Program-made: the position numbers and the translations under genes
Notes under the pieces: generated by a model
Database searches by the model: none
The model's input: only the letters and a program-made list of their open reading frames with translations
Told to the model about the DNA's origin: nothing
Part shown: positions 55,724 through 64,000 of the stretch, piece after piece
Layout: every line of letters starts with the position of its first letter
Position numbering within the stretch: position 1 is the first letter of the stretch
Assembly: GCA_964413535.1 (NCBI GenBank)
Contig: CAYPTB010000032.1
Location: 248,001 to 312,000 of the forward strand
Direction of reading: 5' to 3'
DNA from: CAYPTB01 sp964413535
Lineage (GTDB): Bacteria; Planctomycetota; UBA1135; GCA-002686595
Length of the DNA: 64,000 nt

Positions 55724-56781
55724 AGGCGTGGCCCGAGGGCCCGGGCGGCCATCTCGTCCTGCGAGCCCCGAATTGGGTCGGCGACCTGGTCATGGCGACG
55801 CCGATCCTGCGTGCGGCGCGGCACGCCGTCGATTCGGGCGACGGCTTCGCGCGCACTACTATCCTCCTGCGAGAGAAGCTTGCGGGTCTCTTCGAGGAGG
55901 ACGAGCTGGCTTCGGACCTGCGCGTGCTGCGCGCGGGCGAATCGGAGGTCCGCGTGCTACGGGAACTCGATGCCGACGCCGTGCTGCTCCTCACCAACTC
56001 CCTGGGCGCGGCGTGGCGCGCTTTCCGCGCGAGGATCGGGGTTCGCGCGGGCACGGCGCTCTCCGGTCGGCGTACGTTGCTCACGCACGCTGTCTTGCCA
56101 CCGACGCGCGGCGGTCGCCGCGTCCCGGTTCCCACGGCGCACGCCATGCGCGACGTTGCGGGCCTCCTCGGGCTCGCGGTGCCGGATCTCCATCCGCGTC
56201 TCGAGTTCGGTCCCCGAGTGAGTGAACGAGCCCGCGAGCTCCTCGCGCGCGCGGGGATCGAGGCGGAGGAACCCTTCGTCTTGTGTGCTCCTGGCGCCGC
56301 CTTCGGTGCTGCGAAGCTCTGGCCGGCTTCCTATTTCTCAGCGGTCCTCGACGAACTCCACGCTCGGCGCGGGTGGCGGGCGGTGGTGACGGGAGGGCCT
56401 GGGGAAGAAGCGCTCGTCGACGAGGTCGCGCGCTCGGCGGGTTCGAACGCGGTTTCGCTGGCTCCCTTCCAGCGCGACCTCGGCACGAGCAAGGCCCTCG
56501 CCGCCTGGAGTCGTCTCGTGCTGGTGGGGGACTCGGGTCCGCGCTGGTTCGCGGCCGCCTTCGACGTGCCGTGCGTATCCGTCATGGGCCCCAATTTTCC
56601 CGAGCTGACCGCCACCTCGCTCGAGTGGTGTGAAGTCGTGCGGCTCGACGATCTCGAGTGCGCGCCGTGTCTCCGCAAGCGTTGTCCTCTCGGTCATCAT
56701 CGCTGCATGCGCGAGCTCTCACCCGCACGGGTGTTGGAAGCCGCCGAGCATCTGCTCGATCGGCGCGAACTCGGGGGATGA
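55720..56781 (+). CDS. waaF: ADP-heptose:LPS heptosyltransferase (GT9), WaaF-like
   Basis: A 353-residue GT9 enzyme. It begins with the WaaF-like RAPNWVGDLVMATPIL; the ADP-heptose site is marked by CAPGAAFGAAKLWP and the later VGDSGPRWFAAAFDVPCVSVMGP. It resembles heptosyltransferase II, which adds the second heptose of the inner core. The C-terminal stretch has a Cys-rich CAPCLRKRCPLGHHRCM motif often seen in this subgroup. The TTG start overlaps the kinase stop. Confidence 0.88.
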   Translation: MKAWPEGPGGHLVLRAPNWVGDLVMATPILRAARHAVDSGDGFARTTILLREKLAGLFEEDELASDLRVLRAGESEVRVLRELDADAVLLLTNSLGAAWRAFRARIGVRAGTALSGRRTLLTHAVLPPTRGGRRVPVPTAHAMRDVAGLLGLAVPDLHPRLEFGPRVSERARELLARAGIEAEEPFVLCAPGAAFGAAKLWPASYFSAVLDELHARRGWRAVVTGGPGEEALVDEVARSAGSNAVSLAPFQRDLGTSKALAAWSRLVLVGDSGPRWFAAAFDVPCVSVMGPNFPELTATSLEWCEVVRLDDLECAPCLRKRCPLGHHRCMRELSPARVLEAAEHLLDRRELGG

Positions 56782-57857
56782 GGATCCTTCCGACCGATCG
56801 AGTGCTCTTGCGGCTGCCCGCGTGGCTCGGCGATCTCGTCGCCGCCGAGCCCGCGGTGCGCGCACTGGCGAACTTTCTCGACGTGCGGCGCGGAGGACGG
56901 CTCACGCTGTGTGCGCCGAGCGCGCTCGCGAGCGTTCTCGAGGGCAGCACCGGCCAGGCTGTCTTCGTGGGTATGCAAGCGCACGACTGGCGTGGACACG
57001 ACGTCGCAGTGCTCCTCACGGGTTCGTTCCGGAGCGCCTGGACCGCGTGGCGAGCGGGGATTCCGCGCCGGATCGGCTGGGCGCGCGACGCTCGCTCTCC
57101 CTGGCTCACCTTCGGTATTCGGCCAGCGCGGGAAGTCGGAGGGGTGCCCCGGGGGCTCGGACGGGTGGGGCGTTGGCCGCGGATCCTTCCCCGACCGTTC
57201 GGCGCGAGCGCCGCGGAACTGCTCGCCCTCCTCGGCGTTCCGGTCGTCCACACCCGCCCGCGCCTGGTCGCGTCGCCGGTTGCCCGGAAGCACGTCGACG
57301 AGCGTCTGGCGCGACTCGGGATCGGCGTCGACGAGCGCATCGTGCTCGCGAACGCCGGAGCGCGTGCGGGCTCTTCGAAGGGAGCCCCGCTCGCGCTGCT
57401 CGCCCAGGTAGTCGCGGATCTCGAGCAGAGGAGGGGAGTGCACGCCTTGTGCATCTCCGGGCCCGGTGAAGAGGAGCGCGCACGGGCGTTGGCCGCGCTC
57501 CTCGGTCGTCCTCGGTCGGCACTCGTGGAACCCGTCGTGGGCCTGCGCGAACTCGTGGCGTTGTGCGAGCGATCCGCACTCGTGCTCACGCCCGATACCG
57601 GTCCGCGTCACGTCGCCGTTGCGATGGGGACGCCCGTCGTGTGTCTGGCTGGACCGACTGACCCGCGCCACTCGGCCGACCACGGGCAGCTCACGCGAGT
57701 CGTGCGCGTGGTGGTACCCTGCGGACCCTGTCACCGCGAAGCCTGTCCGATCGCCGGTGCGAGTGCGAATCGCTGCATGTCGGAGATCGAATCGAGCCGC
57801 GTCGTGGAAGCGGCGCTCCAGCTCCTCGACCGAACCGAACGAAGCCATCCAAGATGA
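56778..57857 (+). CDS. Second family 9 heptosyltransferase-like protein
   Basis: A 359-residue GT9 enzyme with LLRLPAWLGDLVAAEPAV at the start, ANAGARAGSSKGAPL in the middle and LTPDTGPRHVAVAMGTPVVCLAGPTDP in the nucleotide-sugar half. A CGPCHREACPIAGASANRCM segment parallels the Cys-rich tail of the previous gene, so the two are likely a duplicated pair. It probably adds another heptose or related sugar to the core. ATG overlaps the waaF stop. Confidence 0.88.
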   Translation: MRILPTDRVLLRLPAWLGDLVAAEPAVRALANFLDVRRGGRLTLCAPSALASVLEGSTGQAVFVGMQAHDWRGHDVAVLLTGSFRSAWTAWRAGIPRRIGWARDARSPWLTFGIRPAREVGGVPRGLGRVGRWPRILPRPFGASAAELLALLGVPVVHTRPRLVASPVARKHVDERLARLGIGVDERIVLANAGARAGSSKGAPLALLAQVVADLEQRRGVHALCISGPGEEERARALAALLGRPRSALVEPVVGLRELVALCERSALVLTPDTGPRHVAVAMGTPVVCLAGPTDPRHSADHGQLTRVVRVVVPCGPCHREACPIAGASANRCMSEIESSRVVEAALQLLDRTERSHPR

Positions 57858-58681
57858 CGAGCTCGAGCATCCTCTCCGATTTCCCCGCGGATGTACCCGA
57901 TCAGCCCGAGCTCGTCGGATTCGAGCGCGAGGGCGACCTCGTCTGGCTCACGATCCAACGACCGGAGGTGATGAATTGCCTCTCGTTCCCGACGTTGAGG
58001 CGCATGCGCACGCTCCTGGAAGAGCTCCGCGGGGACCTCTCCGTCCGCTGCATCCTCTTCACGGGTGCGGGGGACAAGGCCTTTTGCGCGGGCGCGGATC
58101 TGAAGGAGCGCAGGACGATGCCCGCCGATCGCGTCCCGCACTTCGTGAAGAACATCCGACGCTTGATGGACGATGTCGAAGCCCTTCCGCAACCGACGAT
58201 CGGCGTCGTCAACGGCGTCGCATTCGGGGGGGGCACGGAGCTCCTGCTCGCCTGCGACCTGCGCGTGGCGGCTTCCCACGCGATGCTCGGATTGACGGAG
58301 GTGTCCCTCGCGATCGTTCCTGGCGCAGGCGGCACGCAGCGCCTTCCGCGCCTCATCGGAAAGGCGCGGGCGAAGGATCTCATCCTGACCGCGCGTCGCA
58401 TCGACGCCGGGGAGGCGGAGCGCATCGGCCTCGTGAACCGGGTCGCACCCGCCGGCAGGCTGCGCGAGGTGGCGCTCGAGGTGGCGAACGCGATCGCCGC
58501 CAACGGACCCGTTGCCGTGCGCGCGGCGAAGGACGCTGTCGACCGGGGACTGGAGCTCTCGCTCGAGGGGGGGCTCGAGCACGAGGCGCGCTGCTACGAG
58601 CGCACGCTCGGCACGCAGGATCGACTCGAGGCGCTGGCAGCCTTTGCCGAGAAGCGCAAACCGCACTTCAGGGGCCGATGA
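57854..58681 (+). CDS. Enoyl-CoA hydratase/isomerase family protein
   Basis: A 275-residue crotonase-fold enzyme. The oxyanion-hole FCAGADLKER and the two acidic catalytic sites GGGTELLLACD and LTEVSLAIVPGAGGTQRLPR are conserved, fitting hydratases such as enoyl-CoA or methylglutaconyl-CoA hydratase. It is translationally coupled (ATGA) to the LPS glycosyltransferase gene, an odd combination. Metabolic role could be beta-oxidation or branched-chain amino acid breakdown. Confidence 0.9.
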   Translation: MTSSSILSDFPADVPDQPELVGFEREGDLVWLTIQRPEVMNCLSFPTLRRMRTLLEELRGDLSVRCILFTGAGDKAFCAGADLKERRTMPADRVPHFVKNIRRLMDDVEALPQPTIGVVNGVAFGGGTELLLACDLRVAASHAMLGLTEVSLAIVPGAGGTQRLPRLIGKARAKDLILTARRIDAGEAERIGLVNRVAPAGRLREVALEVANAIAANGPVAVRAAKDAVDRGLELSLEGGLEHEARCYERTLGTQDRLEALAAFAEKRKPHFRGR

Positions 58682-58800
58682 CCGCGCGGGGCTCCCCGCG
58701 GGGTCCAGACAAGGATCTCCTGGGGGTAGGGGGCGCTCTCCACCAGGATTCCCGGGGACGCGTTCGTTGCCCGAGGGAGCAGACGAGGTCCGGTCGCCGT

Positions 58801-58831
58801 ATTCTAAGCTGTTATTTAGCTATAACTTAGG
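58801..58831. promoter_or_regulatory. AT-rich palindromic element upstream of the sigma54-type regulator
   Basis: In the 272-bp gap before the FHA-GAF-sigma54 activator there is one AT-rich island. CTAAG (58804-58808) and GTTAT (58811-58815) are mirrored by ATAAC (58822-58826) and CTTAG (58826-58830), centred on TTAGCT. TATAAC at 58821-58826 could also act as a -10 element. It is probably an operator overlapping the promoter of the regulator/kinase genes. Nothing else was recognised in the gap. Confidence 0.5.
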
Positions 58832-58953
58832 CGTGTCGACGGGCGAGTCCTGCGCCGTGTGCGGTTACCGAACGACGGGGATCGGTAGTAGGCCTGAAGA
58901 AGCGTGCGCTTCCACACACCGGACTCCGCCGTCCTTCACGGGACCCCCCTGCG

Positions 58954-60987
58954 ATGAAGTTGACCGTCGTCGAGGATGGAAACCAATCCGTCCTGGAACT
59001 CGATCGCCCGGTGGTGAGGCTCGGGCGGGCCATCGACAACGACGTGCGCCTGTCGGGCAAGCTCGTGTCCCGGCACCACTGCGAGATCGAGCTCGACGGC
59101 GAGGAGGTGTGGGTGCGCGATCTCTCCTCCGCGAATGGGACGCTCGTCAACGGGCGCCGCGTCGAGCGCTGCAGATTGACGACCACGGATGAGCTGTCGG
59201 TGGGCGGAGCCCGCATCAAAGTTGCCGACGATGTGAGCGGGGAGGGCGCGAAGACGCTACCCGCGATGCGCTTCGGCGCCGTGGGTCTCGCGACGTGCGA
59301 CGGGGACGAGTTGGCCCCGAGCGGGAACCTCCACGTGTTCGCGCGAATCACCCATGCTCTGCTTCGCGAGACGGACGAAACGCGTCTCTTGCGGCAGATC
59401 GTGGACTCCGCCGTGGCGATCGCGGGCGCCGAGCGCGGATTCCTCCTGCTGCTTCCGGCCCAAGTCGGGCGCAACGTACCGGCTGCGAATCTAGCGCAGC
59501 TCGCCGTTCGAGTCGCGCGCAGCTTCGAGCAGGCCGACATCCCCGTTCCCGCTTCGCGACTCTCGATGGGTATCGCCGGACGGGTTCTTGCCGAAGGAAG
59601 GCCGATCCTCACGGTCGATGCGGGTCGCGACGAGCGTTTTCGGGACATGGCGAGCGTCGAGGACCTGCGCCTCCGATCCGTATTGAGCGTTCCGGTCATG
59701 ATCGAGAACCGGGTAGAGGGAGTTCTCTATCTCGACAACAGGCTCCAGGAGGGTGCGTTCAGCGAGAACGAGCTCGATCTGCTCGAGCTCTTCGGCGGCC
59801 AGGCCGCCCTTGCGATTCGACAGGCGCGTCAGCTCGCGGAGATGCGGCTGCAGAACGAACGCCTGGCTCACTCGCGCGCTCAGATCGAGGCCTTCAACGA
59901 CCAACTCGGTCGAAAGATGCGCGATCGGGACACCGAGTTGGCAGTCGTACGCACCGAGCTCGAGCGCGAGCGCGGACGCTACGACTACACGGCGATCGTG
60001 GGCGCGAGCGATGGAATGCGCAACGTCTTCCAACAGCTCGATCGGATCATCGGTTGCGAGCTTCCTGTTCTCATCCAGGGGGAGAGCGGAACGGGCAAGG
60101 AGCTCATCGCGCGCGCCATTCACTACAACGGGATCCGAAGCGACAAACCGTTCATCGGTCTCAATTGCGCTGCTCTGCCGGACTCGCTCCTCGAGTCCGA
60201 GCTCTTCGGGCACACGCGCGGCGCCTTCACCGGCGCCGACCGCGCCAAGAAGGGACTCATCGAGCAAGCTCATGGTGGAACCATGTTCCTCGACGAAGTC
60301 GGGGACATGAGCCCTGAGATGCAGAAGAAGCTCCTGCGCGTCCTGCAGGAGGGCGAGGTGCGCCCTTTGGGGTCCGACCGGCGCGTGGCGGTGGACATCC
60401 GCTTGATCGCCGCCAGCCAGCAAGATCTGGAGAAACTGGTGGCCGAAGGCGAGTTTCGCGAGGACCTCTTCTACCGGATCAAGGTGATGTCGATCGATCT
60501 GCCGCCCCTTCGCGAGCGCCGCGATGACGTTCCGCTCCTCGCCGAGTCGATGCTCGCACGCGCTGCTCGCGAGACGGGTCGGGAGCCGCCCTTGATGCCG
60601 CACGAGGTACAAGCCGCCCTGATCTCGCACGATTGGCCCGGGAACGTGCGGGAGCTGGAGAACGAGATGCGCAGACTCGTCGTGGTCGCCGAGGAGGTGG
60701 TTACGTTGGACCTCTTGTCGCCGAGCCTTCGACGTGGTCCTTCCGAAGAGGGGAAGGGCCGCGTCGCGCATCTCGTTCCCACGGTCGACGGGGACCTGCG
60801 GGCTGCGGTTGCGCGCTTCGAGTGCGATGCGATCCAATCCGCCTTGACGCGATCGGGGGGGAACAAGAGTCGCGCTGCGGCGGAACTCGGCATCAGCCGC
60901 TTCGCCCTTCAGCGCAAGCTCGACAAGTACGGACTCGCCAAGGACGAGGATGGGGACGAAGTCGCCGCCGAGGATTCCTTTGGCTGA
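58954..60987 (+). CDS. FHA-GAF-AAA sigma54-dependent transcriptional activator
   Basis: A 677-residue protein. Residues about 20-90 are an FHA domain (LGRAIDNDVRLSGKLVSRHHCEI and SSANGTLVNG), which binds phosphothreonine. Residues about 125-290 are a GAF sensor. The AAA+ domain has Walker A GESGTGKE (376-383) and the sigma54-contacting GAFTGA (423-428), and the C-terminus has a Fis-type helix-turn-helix. It would activate sigma54 promoters in response to a phospho-signal. The kinase gene overlaps its 3' end, making that kinase the obvious source of the phosphothreonine. Confidence 0.93.
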   Translation: MKLTVVEDGNQSVLELDRPVVRLGRAIDNDVRLSGKLVSRHHCEIELDGEEVWVRDLSSANGTLVNGRRVERCRLTTTDELSVGGARIKVADDVSGEGAKTLPAMRFGAVGLATCDGDELAPSGNLHVFARITHALLRETDETRLLRQIVDSAVAIAGAERGFLLLLPAQVGRNVPAANLAQLAVRVARSFEQADIPVPASRLSMGIAGRVLAEGRPILTVDAGRDERFRDMASVEDLRLRSVLSVPVMIENRVEGVLYLDNRLQEGAFSENELDLLELFGGQAALAIRQARQLAEMRLQNERLAHSRAQIEAFNDQLGRKMRDRDTELAVVRTELERERGRYDYTAIVGASDGMRNVFQQLDRIIGCELPVLIQGESGTGKELIARAIHYNGIRSDKPFIGLNCAALPDSLLESELFGHTRGAFTGADRAKKGLIEQAHGGTMFLDEVGDMSPEMQKKLLRVLQEGEVRPLGSDRRVAVDIRLIAASQQDLEKLVAEGEFREDLFYRIKVMSIDLPPLRERRDDVPLLAESMLARAARETGREPPLMPHEVQAALISHDWPGNVRELENEMRRLVVVAEEVVTLDLLSPSLRRGPSEEGKGRVAHLVPTVDGDLRAAVARFECDAIQSALTRSGGNKSRAAAELGISRFALQRKLDKYGLAKDEDGDEVAAEDSFG

Positions 60988-63900
60988 CGATGCAGGAGCC
61001 GCGCGGCAGCCCGCAGGTTCGCACAGACCACGGATCGTGCGCGGCAGCCCCGAGATTCCGGGCTATCGCATCGTCGGTTTGATCGCCCAAGGCGCGACCG
61101 GCACCGTTTATCGAGCTCGCCAGCTGGCCGTCGATCGAGAGGTTGCCCTCAAGGTCCTGCACCCGGAGGTGGGAGAGAAGAAGCGGCTGGTGCGGAGGCT
61201 GCAGCGCGAAGCGCGCACGACCGCTCGGCTCGCTCACCCTCACATCGTGTCGGCGATCGACATGGGGGAAGTGGACGGCCTGTGGTGGTTCGCCATGGAG
61301 CTCGTCGACGGCCCCTCGCTGGCGTTGAAGTTGCGCCAGGCGGGGAGCCTCCCCGAGCGAGAAGCGCTGCGACTCTTCATCCCCCTGTGCGAAGCCCTCG
61401 TGCACATGTGGGAGCACCGTGTCGTCCACCGCGACATCAAGCCCGCGAACATCCTCATCGACGACACGGGCGGAGCTCGTCTCGCCGACCTCGGGCTCGC
61501 GTTCATGGAGGGCGATCCGGTCCTGACGGCTCAGGGCGGAACGCTCGGAACTCCTCACTACATCAGTCCCGAGCAGGCGTGCGACCCATCGTCCGTCGAC
61601 TTCCGCGCGGATATCTGGTCCTTCGGGGCCACGCTCTTCCACGTGGTTTGCGGTGTTCCACCCTTCGGTGGGGGCAGCCTGGCGGAGATCCTCGCCGGGG
61701 TGTTGCACTCGCGCGTTCCCGATCCGCATGCATTGAATCCGGCGCTCTCACGGGGAATGACGTTGGTCTTGCGCAAGTGTCTCTCGCGCGATCTCGGACT
61801 GCGCTATGCAAGCCCTCGGGAGCTCCTCTGGGACCTGGAGAGGATCCGTGAGCGAAGAGCTCCGAGAATCGATGCGCGAGCCCTCGAGCCGGTTCATCGC
61901 GACCCGAGGCCCATGCACGTCCTCATGGCAGTTGCCGGCGTGGTGGGTCTTCTCGTGCTCGTAGGGATGTTGTTGTGGTTGCGCAGGGACCGAGAGGGAT
62001 CGGGCCGTTCCTCCGGAGCGCCGACGCTCGAGCTCGAGGAGGGAATCCAACATCTCTACCAGGCTGCCCGCCAGGATCCGAAGCTCCTCGCCACCGCGAT
62101 CGAAGACCTCGCAGGATACGCACTGACTGCGCCCACGGATTTTCGGCTCGTTCTGCAAGACATGGCCTCCAAGCTCGAGGCCGACCTGCGCCGAGAGCTG
62201 CGCGCTCTACACAGCGAACACGAGGCGCGAGTCTCGTCCATGGTCGCCGCTCGCGATTTTACGGGAGCGAATGCCGCGCTTGGAGCGTCGATCGAGTCGA
62301 AGCTGCGCGAGCGCACTGGCTTCACGAGCACCTCGTTGCCCGAACAGACGGGTAGGGCCCATCGGGATTGGCTCGGCGAGCTTCGGAAGGGCGTCGAGCA
62401 GGCAGCGCGCGCGGATGTCGACGGACTGAGGAGAGCCGCGGAGGACCGACTCGAGCAGTTCGTCCTGCCCGACGTGGACAGGCTCGTCGCCAACCGCAGG
62501 TGGAGCTCCGCCATGGAGCGGATCTCGATGGATCCGGTCCAACTCGTGGAGGAATCCGGCCTGAGCTCGCAGGGTGTTCCACGCGAGCTCCTCGAGGATG
62601 CCCTTGCCTCCGTTGGCTCGAGAATGAGCGTGCGACGCGATGCGATCATCGATTCGTGGACAGGGGTAGACGCCGAACTCGCTCGGTGGGTGGAGCGACG
62701 GGCCGAGACCCTCGCAGAAGAGCTGAACACCCGAAGGCTCGTACACGGAGCAGCGTTCGAACTCGAGCAAGCCTTCGCACGCAAGCTCGAGGACGAACTG
62801 ATCGCGCGCGAAGAAATCCTGGCCCCCGAACGTGCCGCAGTGTCGAGGGAGCTCGGTCGCCGTGGCGCAGAACTCTCGGAGATCGAGGATGCGTTGCTGG
62901 CGGCTGACATGGAGAAGCGCTTCGAGCTCCTCTCCGACGTGTTCGGTCCGCTTTATAAGCAACGCGACTACGCGACGCTGCTCGCGGTCTGGAGGGATCT
63001 TCGCGACGAGGTCGAGTCGCTTCCAGGCGAGCCCCAGCGTCCGTGGCGAGAGCGAATGGAACGCCGTCTTGCCATCGTCATCCGCGAGGCGGATCTCCTG
63101 GACGACTTGCTCGCGCGAGCCGCGACTCGAGTCGAGGAACTCGCCGGATCCGAACTCGAGTTCCACTTCGGGAACATACGCATACGGGGTGTCGTCGAGC
63201 TTTCTGCGGCGCCTTCGCAGGCGTCCTTCAGAATCCGTTCACGCGGAACCATCCACGACGTCGTCTTGCGCGAGATCGCGTCGCGCGATCTCCTGGAACT
63301 CGCAGGTATCGGCGATGGAACTCGAGACCTTCCGATCGACCGGTTGCAGCGGGCGCTGCTCCATTTCCACGACGGCAACCCGCACTCTGCGCTCGCCGCG
63401 CTGCGCTCCGGTCCCGTTCCCGACGATGGCGAGGATGCGCTGTTGTCCGCAGATCTCAAGGACCGGGCCCTTGGCGCCCTCGAAGTGCAGCGTGAAGTCC
63501 AGAAGGATCGCTTGGTGATGGCACGGGAGCTGTTCGAGGTCGTCGACTCTCCCCGCCAAGGCACGTACCAGATCTCCGCGGTGGAGCGATTACTCGACGA
63601 ATTCAGCGACCTCGCCATCGTGCGGGATCGCATGAAGGAGTTGCGCGAACGTCGGGACCTCCTGCTGGCACCTCGCCCACGACCGAGGGAGTCGGACTAT
63701 CTCGAGGCCTTTGGTCCTACCGCAGTCGAAATGCATGGCGAGCGCGTGAGATTGGTCTTCGACTTCGCGGGAGATGGGGGCGGTGGCGTGTGGGAGCGCG
63801 GGAGCTGGACGAACGATGGGGAAGGGTGGCTGCCGGTCGTCGGAGAAGAGCCTGGAGGCTCGCGAACGATTCAAGGTGGTCCGCGCCTCGCGCTGCGAAG

Positions 63901-64000
63901 ACGCTCGGCCGAACTCGATCCGAAGGACGAGTTGGCCCTGCGGATCCAGTTCGATACCCCGTCGCCTTTGGGCCTCATCGTGATTTCCGCAGCAGGATTC
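60950..64000 (+). CDS. Transmembrane Ser/Thr protein kinase with large C-terminal sensor part (3' end outside)
   Basis: The frame is open to the window edge, giving at least 1,017 residues. Residues about 40-305 are a Hanks-type kinase: QGATGTVYRA, ATP Lys68, HRDIKPANI with catalytic Asp162, and GTPHYISPE; the DFG motif reads DLG. A single membrane helix at about 323-345 is followed by a long, charged, mainly helical (coiled-coil-like) region and then beta-rich sequence. The start is uncertain: ATG 60950 overlaps the activator gene by 38 bp, TTG 60980 and GTG 61037 are alternatives. Together with the FHA activator it probably forms a phosphorylation-to-transcription pathway. Confidence 0.9.
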   Translation, partial: MGTKSPPRIPLADDAGAARQPAGSHRPRIVRGSPEIPGYRIVGLIAQGATGTVYRARQLAVDREVALKVLHPEVGEKKRLVRRLQREARTTARLAHPHIVSAIDMGEVDGLWWFAMELVDGPSLALKLRQAGSLPEREALRLFIPLCEALVHMWEHRVVHRDIKPANILIDDTGGARLADLGLAFMEGDPVLTAQGGTLGTPHYISPEQACDPSSVDFRADIWSFGATLFHVVCGVPPFGGGSLAEILAGVLHSRVPDPHALNPALSRGMTLVLRKCLSRDLGLRYASPRELLWDLERIRERRAPRIDARALEPVHRDPRPMHVLMAVAGVVGLLVLVGMLLWLRRDREGSGRSSGAPTLELEEGIQHLYQAARQDPKLLATAIEDLAGYALTAPTDFRLVLQDMASKLEADLRRELRALHSEHEARVSSMVAARDFTGANAALGASIESKLRERTGFTSTSLPEQTGRAHRDWLGELRKGVEQAARADVDGLRRAAEDRLEQFVLPDVDRLVANRRWSSAMERISMDPVQLVEESGLSSQGVPRELLEDALASVGSRMSVRRDAIIDSWTGVDAELARWVERRAETLAEELNTRRLVHGAAFELEQAFARKLEDELIAREEILAPERAAVSRELGRRGAELSEIEDALLAADMEKRFELLSDVFGPLYKQRDYATLLAVWRDLRDEVESLPGEPQRPWRERMERRLAIVIREADLLDDLLARAATRVEELAGSELEFHFGNIRIRGVVELSAAPSQASFRIRSRGTIHDVVLREIASRDLLELAGIGDGTRDLPIDRLQRALLHFHDGNPHSALAALRSGPVPDDGEDALLSADLKDRALGALEVQREVQKDRLVMARELFEVVDSPRQGTYQISAVERLLDEFSDLAIVRDRMKELRERRDLLLAPRPRPRESDYLEAFGPTAVEMHGERVRLVFDFAGDGGGGVWERGSWTNDGEGWLPVVGEEPGGSRTIQGGPRLALRRRSAELDPKDELALRIQFDTPSPLGLIVISAAGF

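Overview
The window is a gene-dense, very GC-rich piece of a Gram-negative bacterial chromosome. It carries genes for LPS inner-core heptose, lipid A kinase and lipid A acylation, so the cell has an outer membrane. An omega-like RNA polymerase subunit, VCBS/FG-GAP and carboxypeptidase-regulatory repeat proteins, several sulfatase-fold lipoproteins and TPR-tailed membrane glycosyltransferases would fit a deep Planctomycetota-like lineage or, less likely, Myxococcota. This placement rests on gene content only. I saw no tRNA, rRNA, CRISPR array, transposase or integrase. Start codons are often GTG or TTG, and genes in operons commonly overlap by four bases (ATGA, GTGA, TTGA).

Layout. 1-4 kb: the end of a pseudouridine synthase and a large repeat protein facing it. 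4.1-9.9 kb: a complete propionyl-CoA to succinyl-CoA operon (mutase large subunit, epimerase, carboxyltransferase, biotin carboxylase, biotin carrier), without a B12-binding mutase domain in view. 9.9-15.1 kb: a membrane TPR protein, then an M20 deacylase coupled to DapD (lysine/diaminopimelate branch). 15.1-20.9 kb, minus strand: thiolase, FadJ-like protein and transketolase. 21-28 kb: a patatin fused to a ferredoxin domain, a site-2-type protease, an aldehyde:ferredoxin-oxidoreductase-like protein fused to a MoaD-like tail, and two glycosyltransferases. 28.3-32.7 kb: a secreted VCBS-repeat protein with a strong terminator, then a sulfatase-fold lipoprotein. 32.7-37 kb: a radical SAM/SPASM protein, GT2 and GT39-like protein in one coupled operon. 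37-43 kb: a tandem rotamase, a pseudo-receiver, RpoZ-like protein and two more sulfatase-fold lipoproteins. 43-51.2 kb: lpxK, an LpxL-like acyltransferase, hldD, hldE, a B12/radical SAM protein and a second, split heptose kinase plus nucleotidyltransferase pair. 52-54.6 kb: a canonical glutamate dehydrogenase and a paralogue that has lost catalytic residues. 54.9-58.7 kb: a WaaP-like kinase, two GT9 heptosyltransferase-like enzymes and an enoyl-CoA hydratase. 59-64 kb: an FHA-GAF-sigma54 activator overlapping a transmembrane Ser/Thr kinase that runs off the window.

Two themes dominate: acyl-CoA and amino-acid carbon flow (propionate, beta-oxidation, glutamate, diaminopimelate) and envelope glycan/LPS construction. 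The most unusual items are the degenerate glutamate dehydrogenase beside an intact one, the patatin-ferredoxin fusion, the oxidoreductase-MoaD fusion, and the coexistence of fused and split heptose kinase/nucleotidyltransferases.
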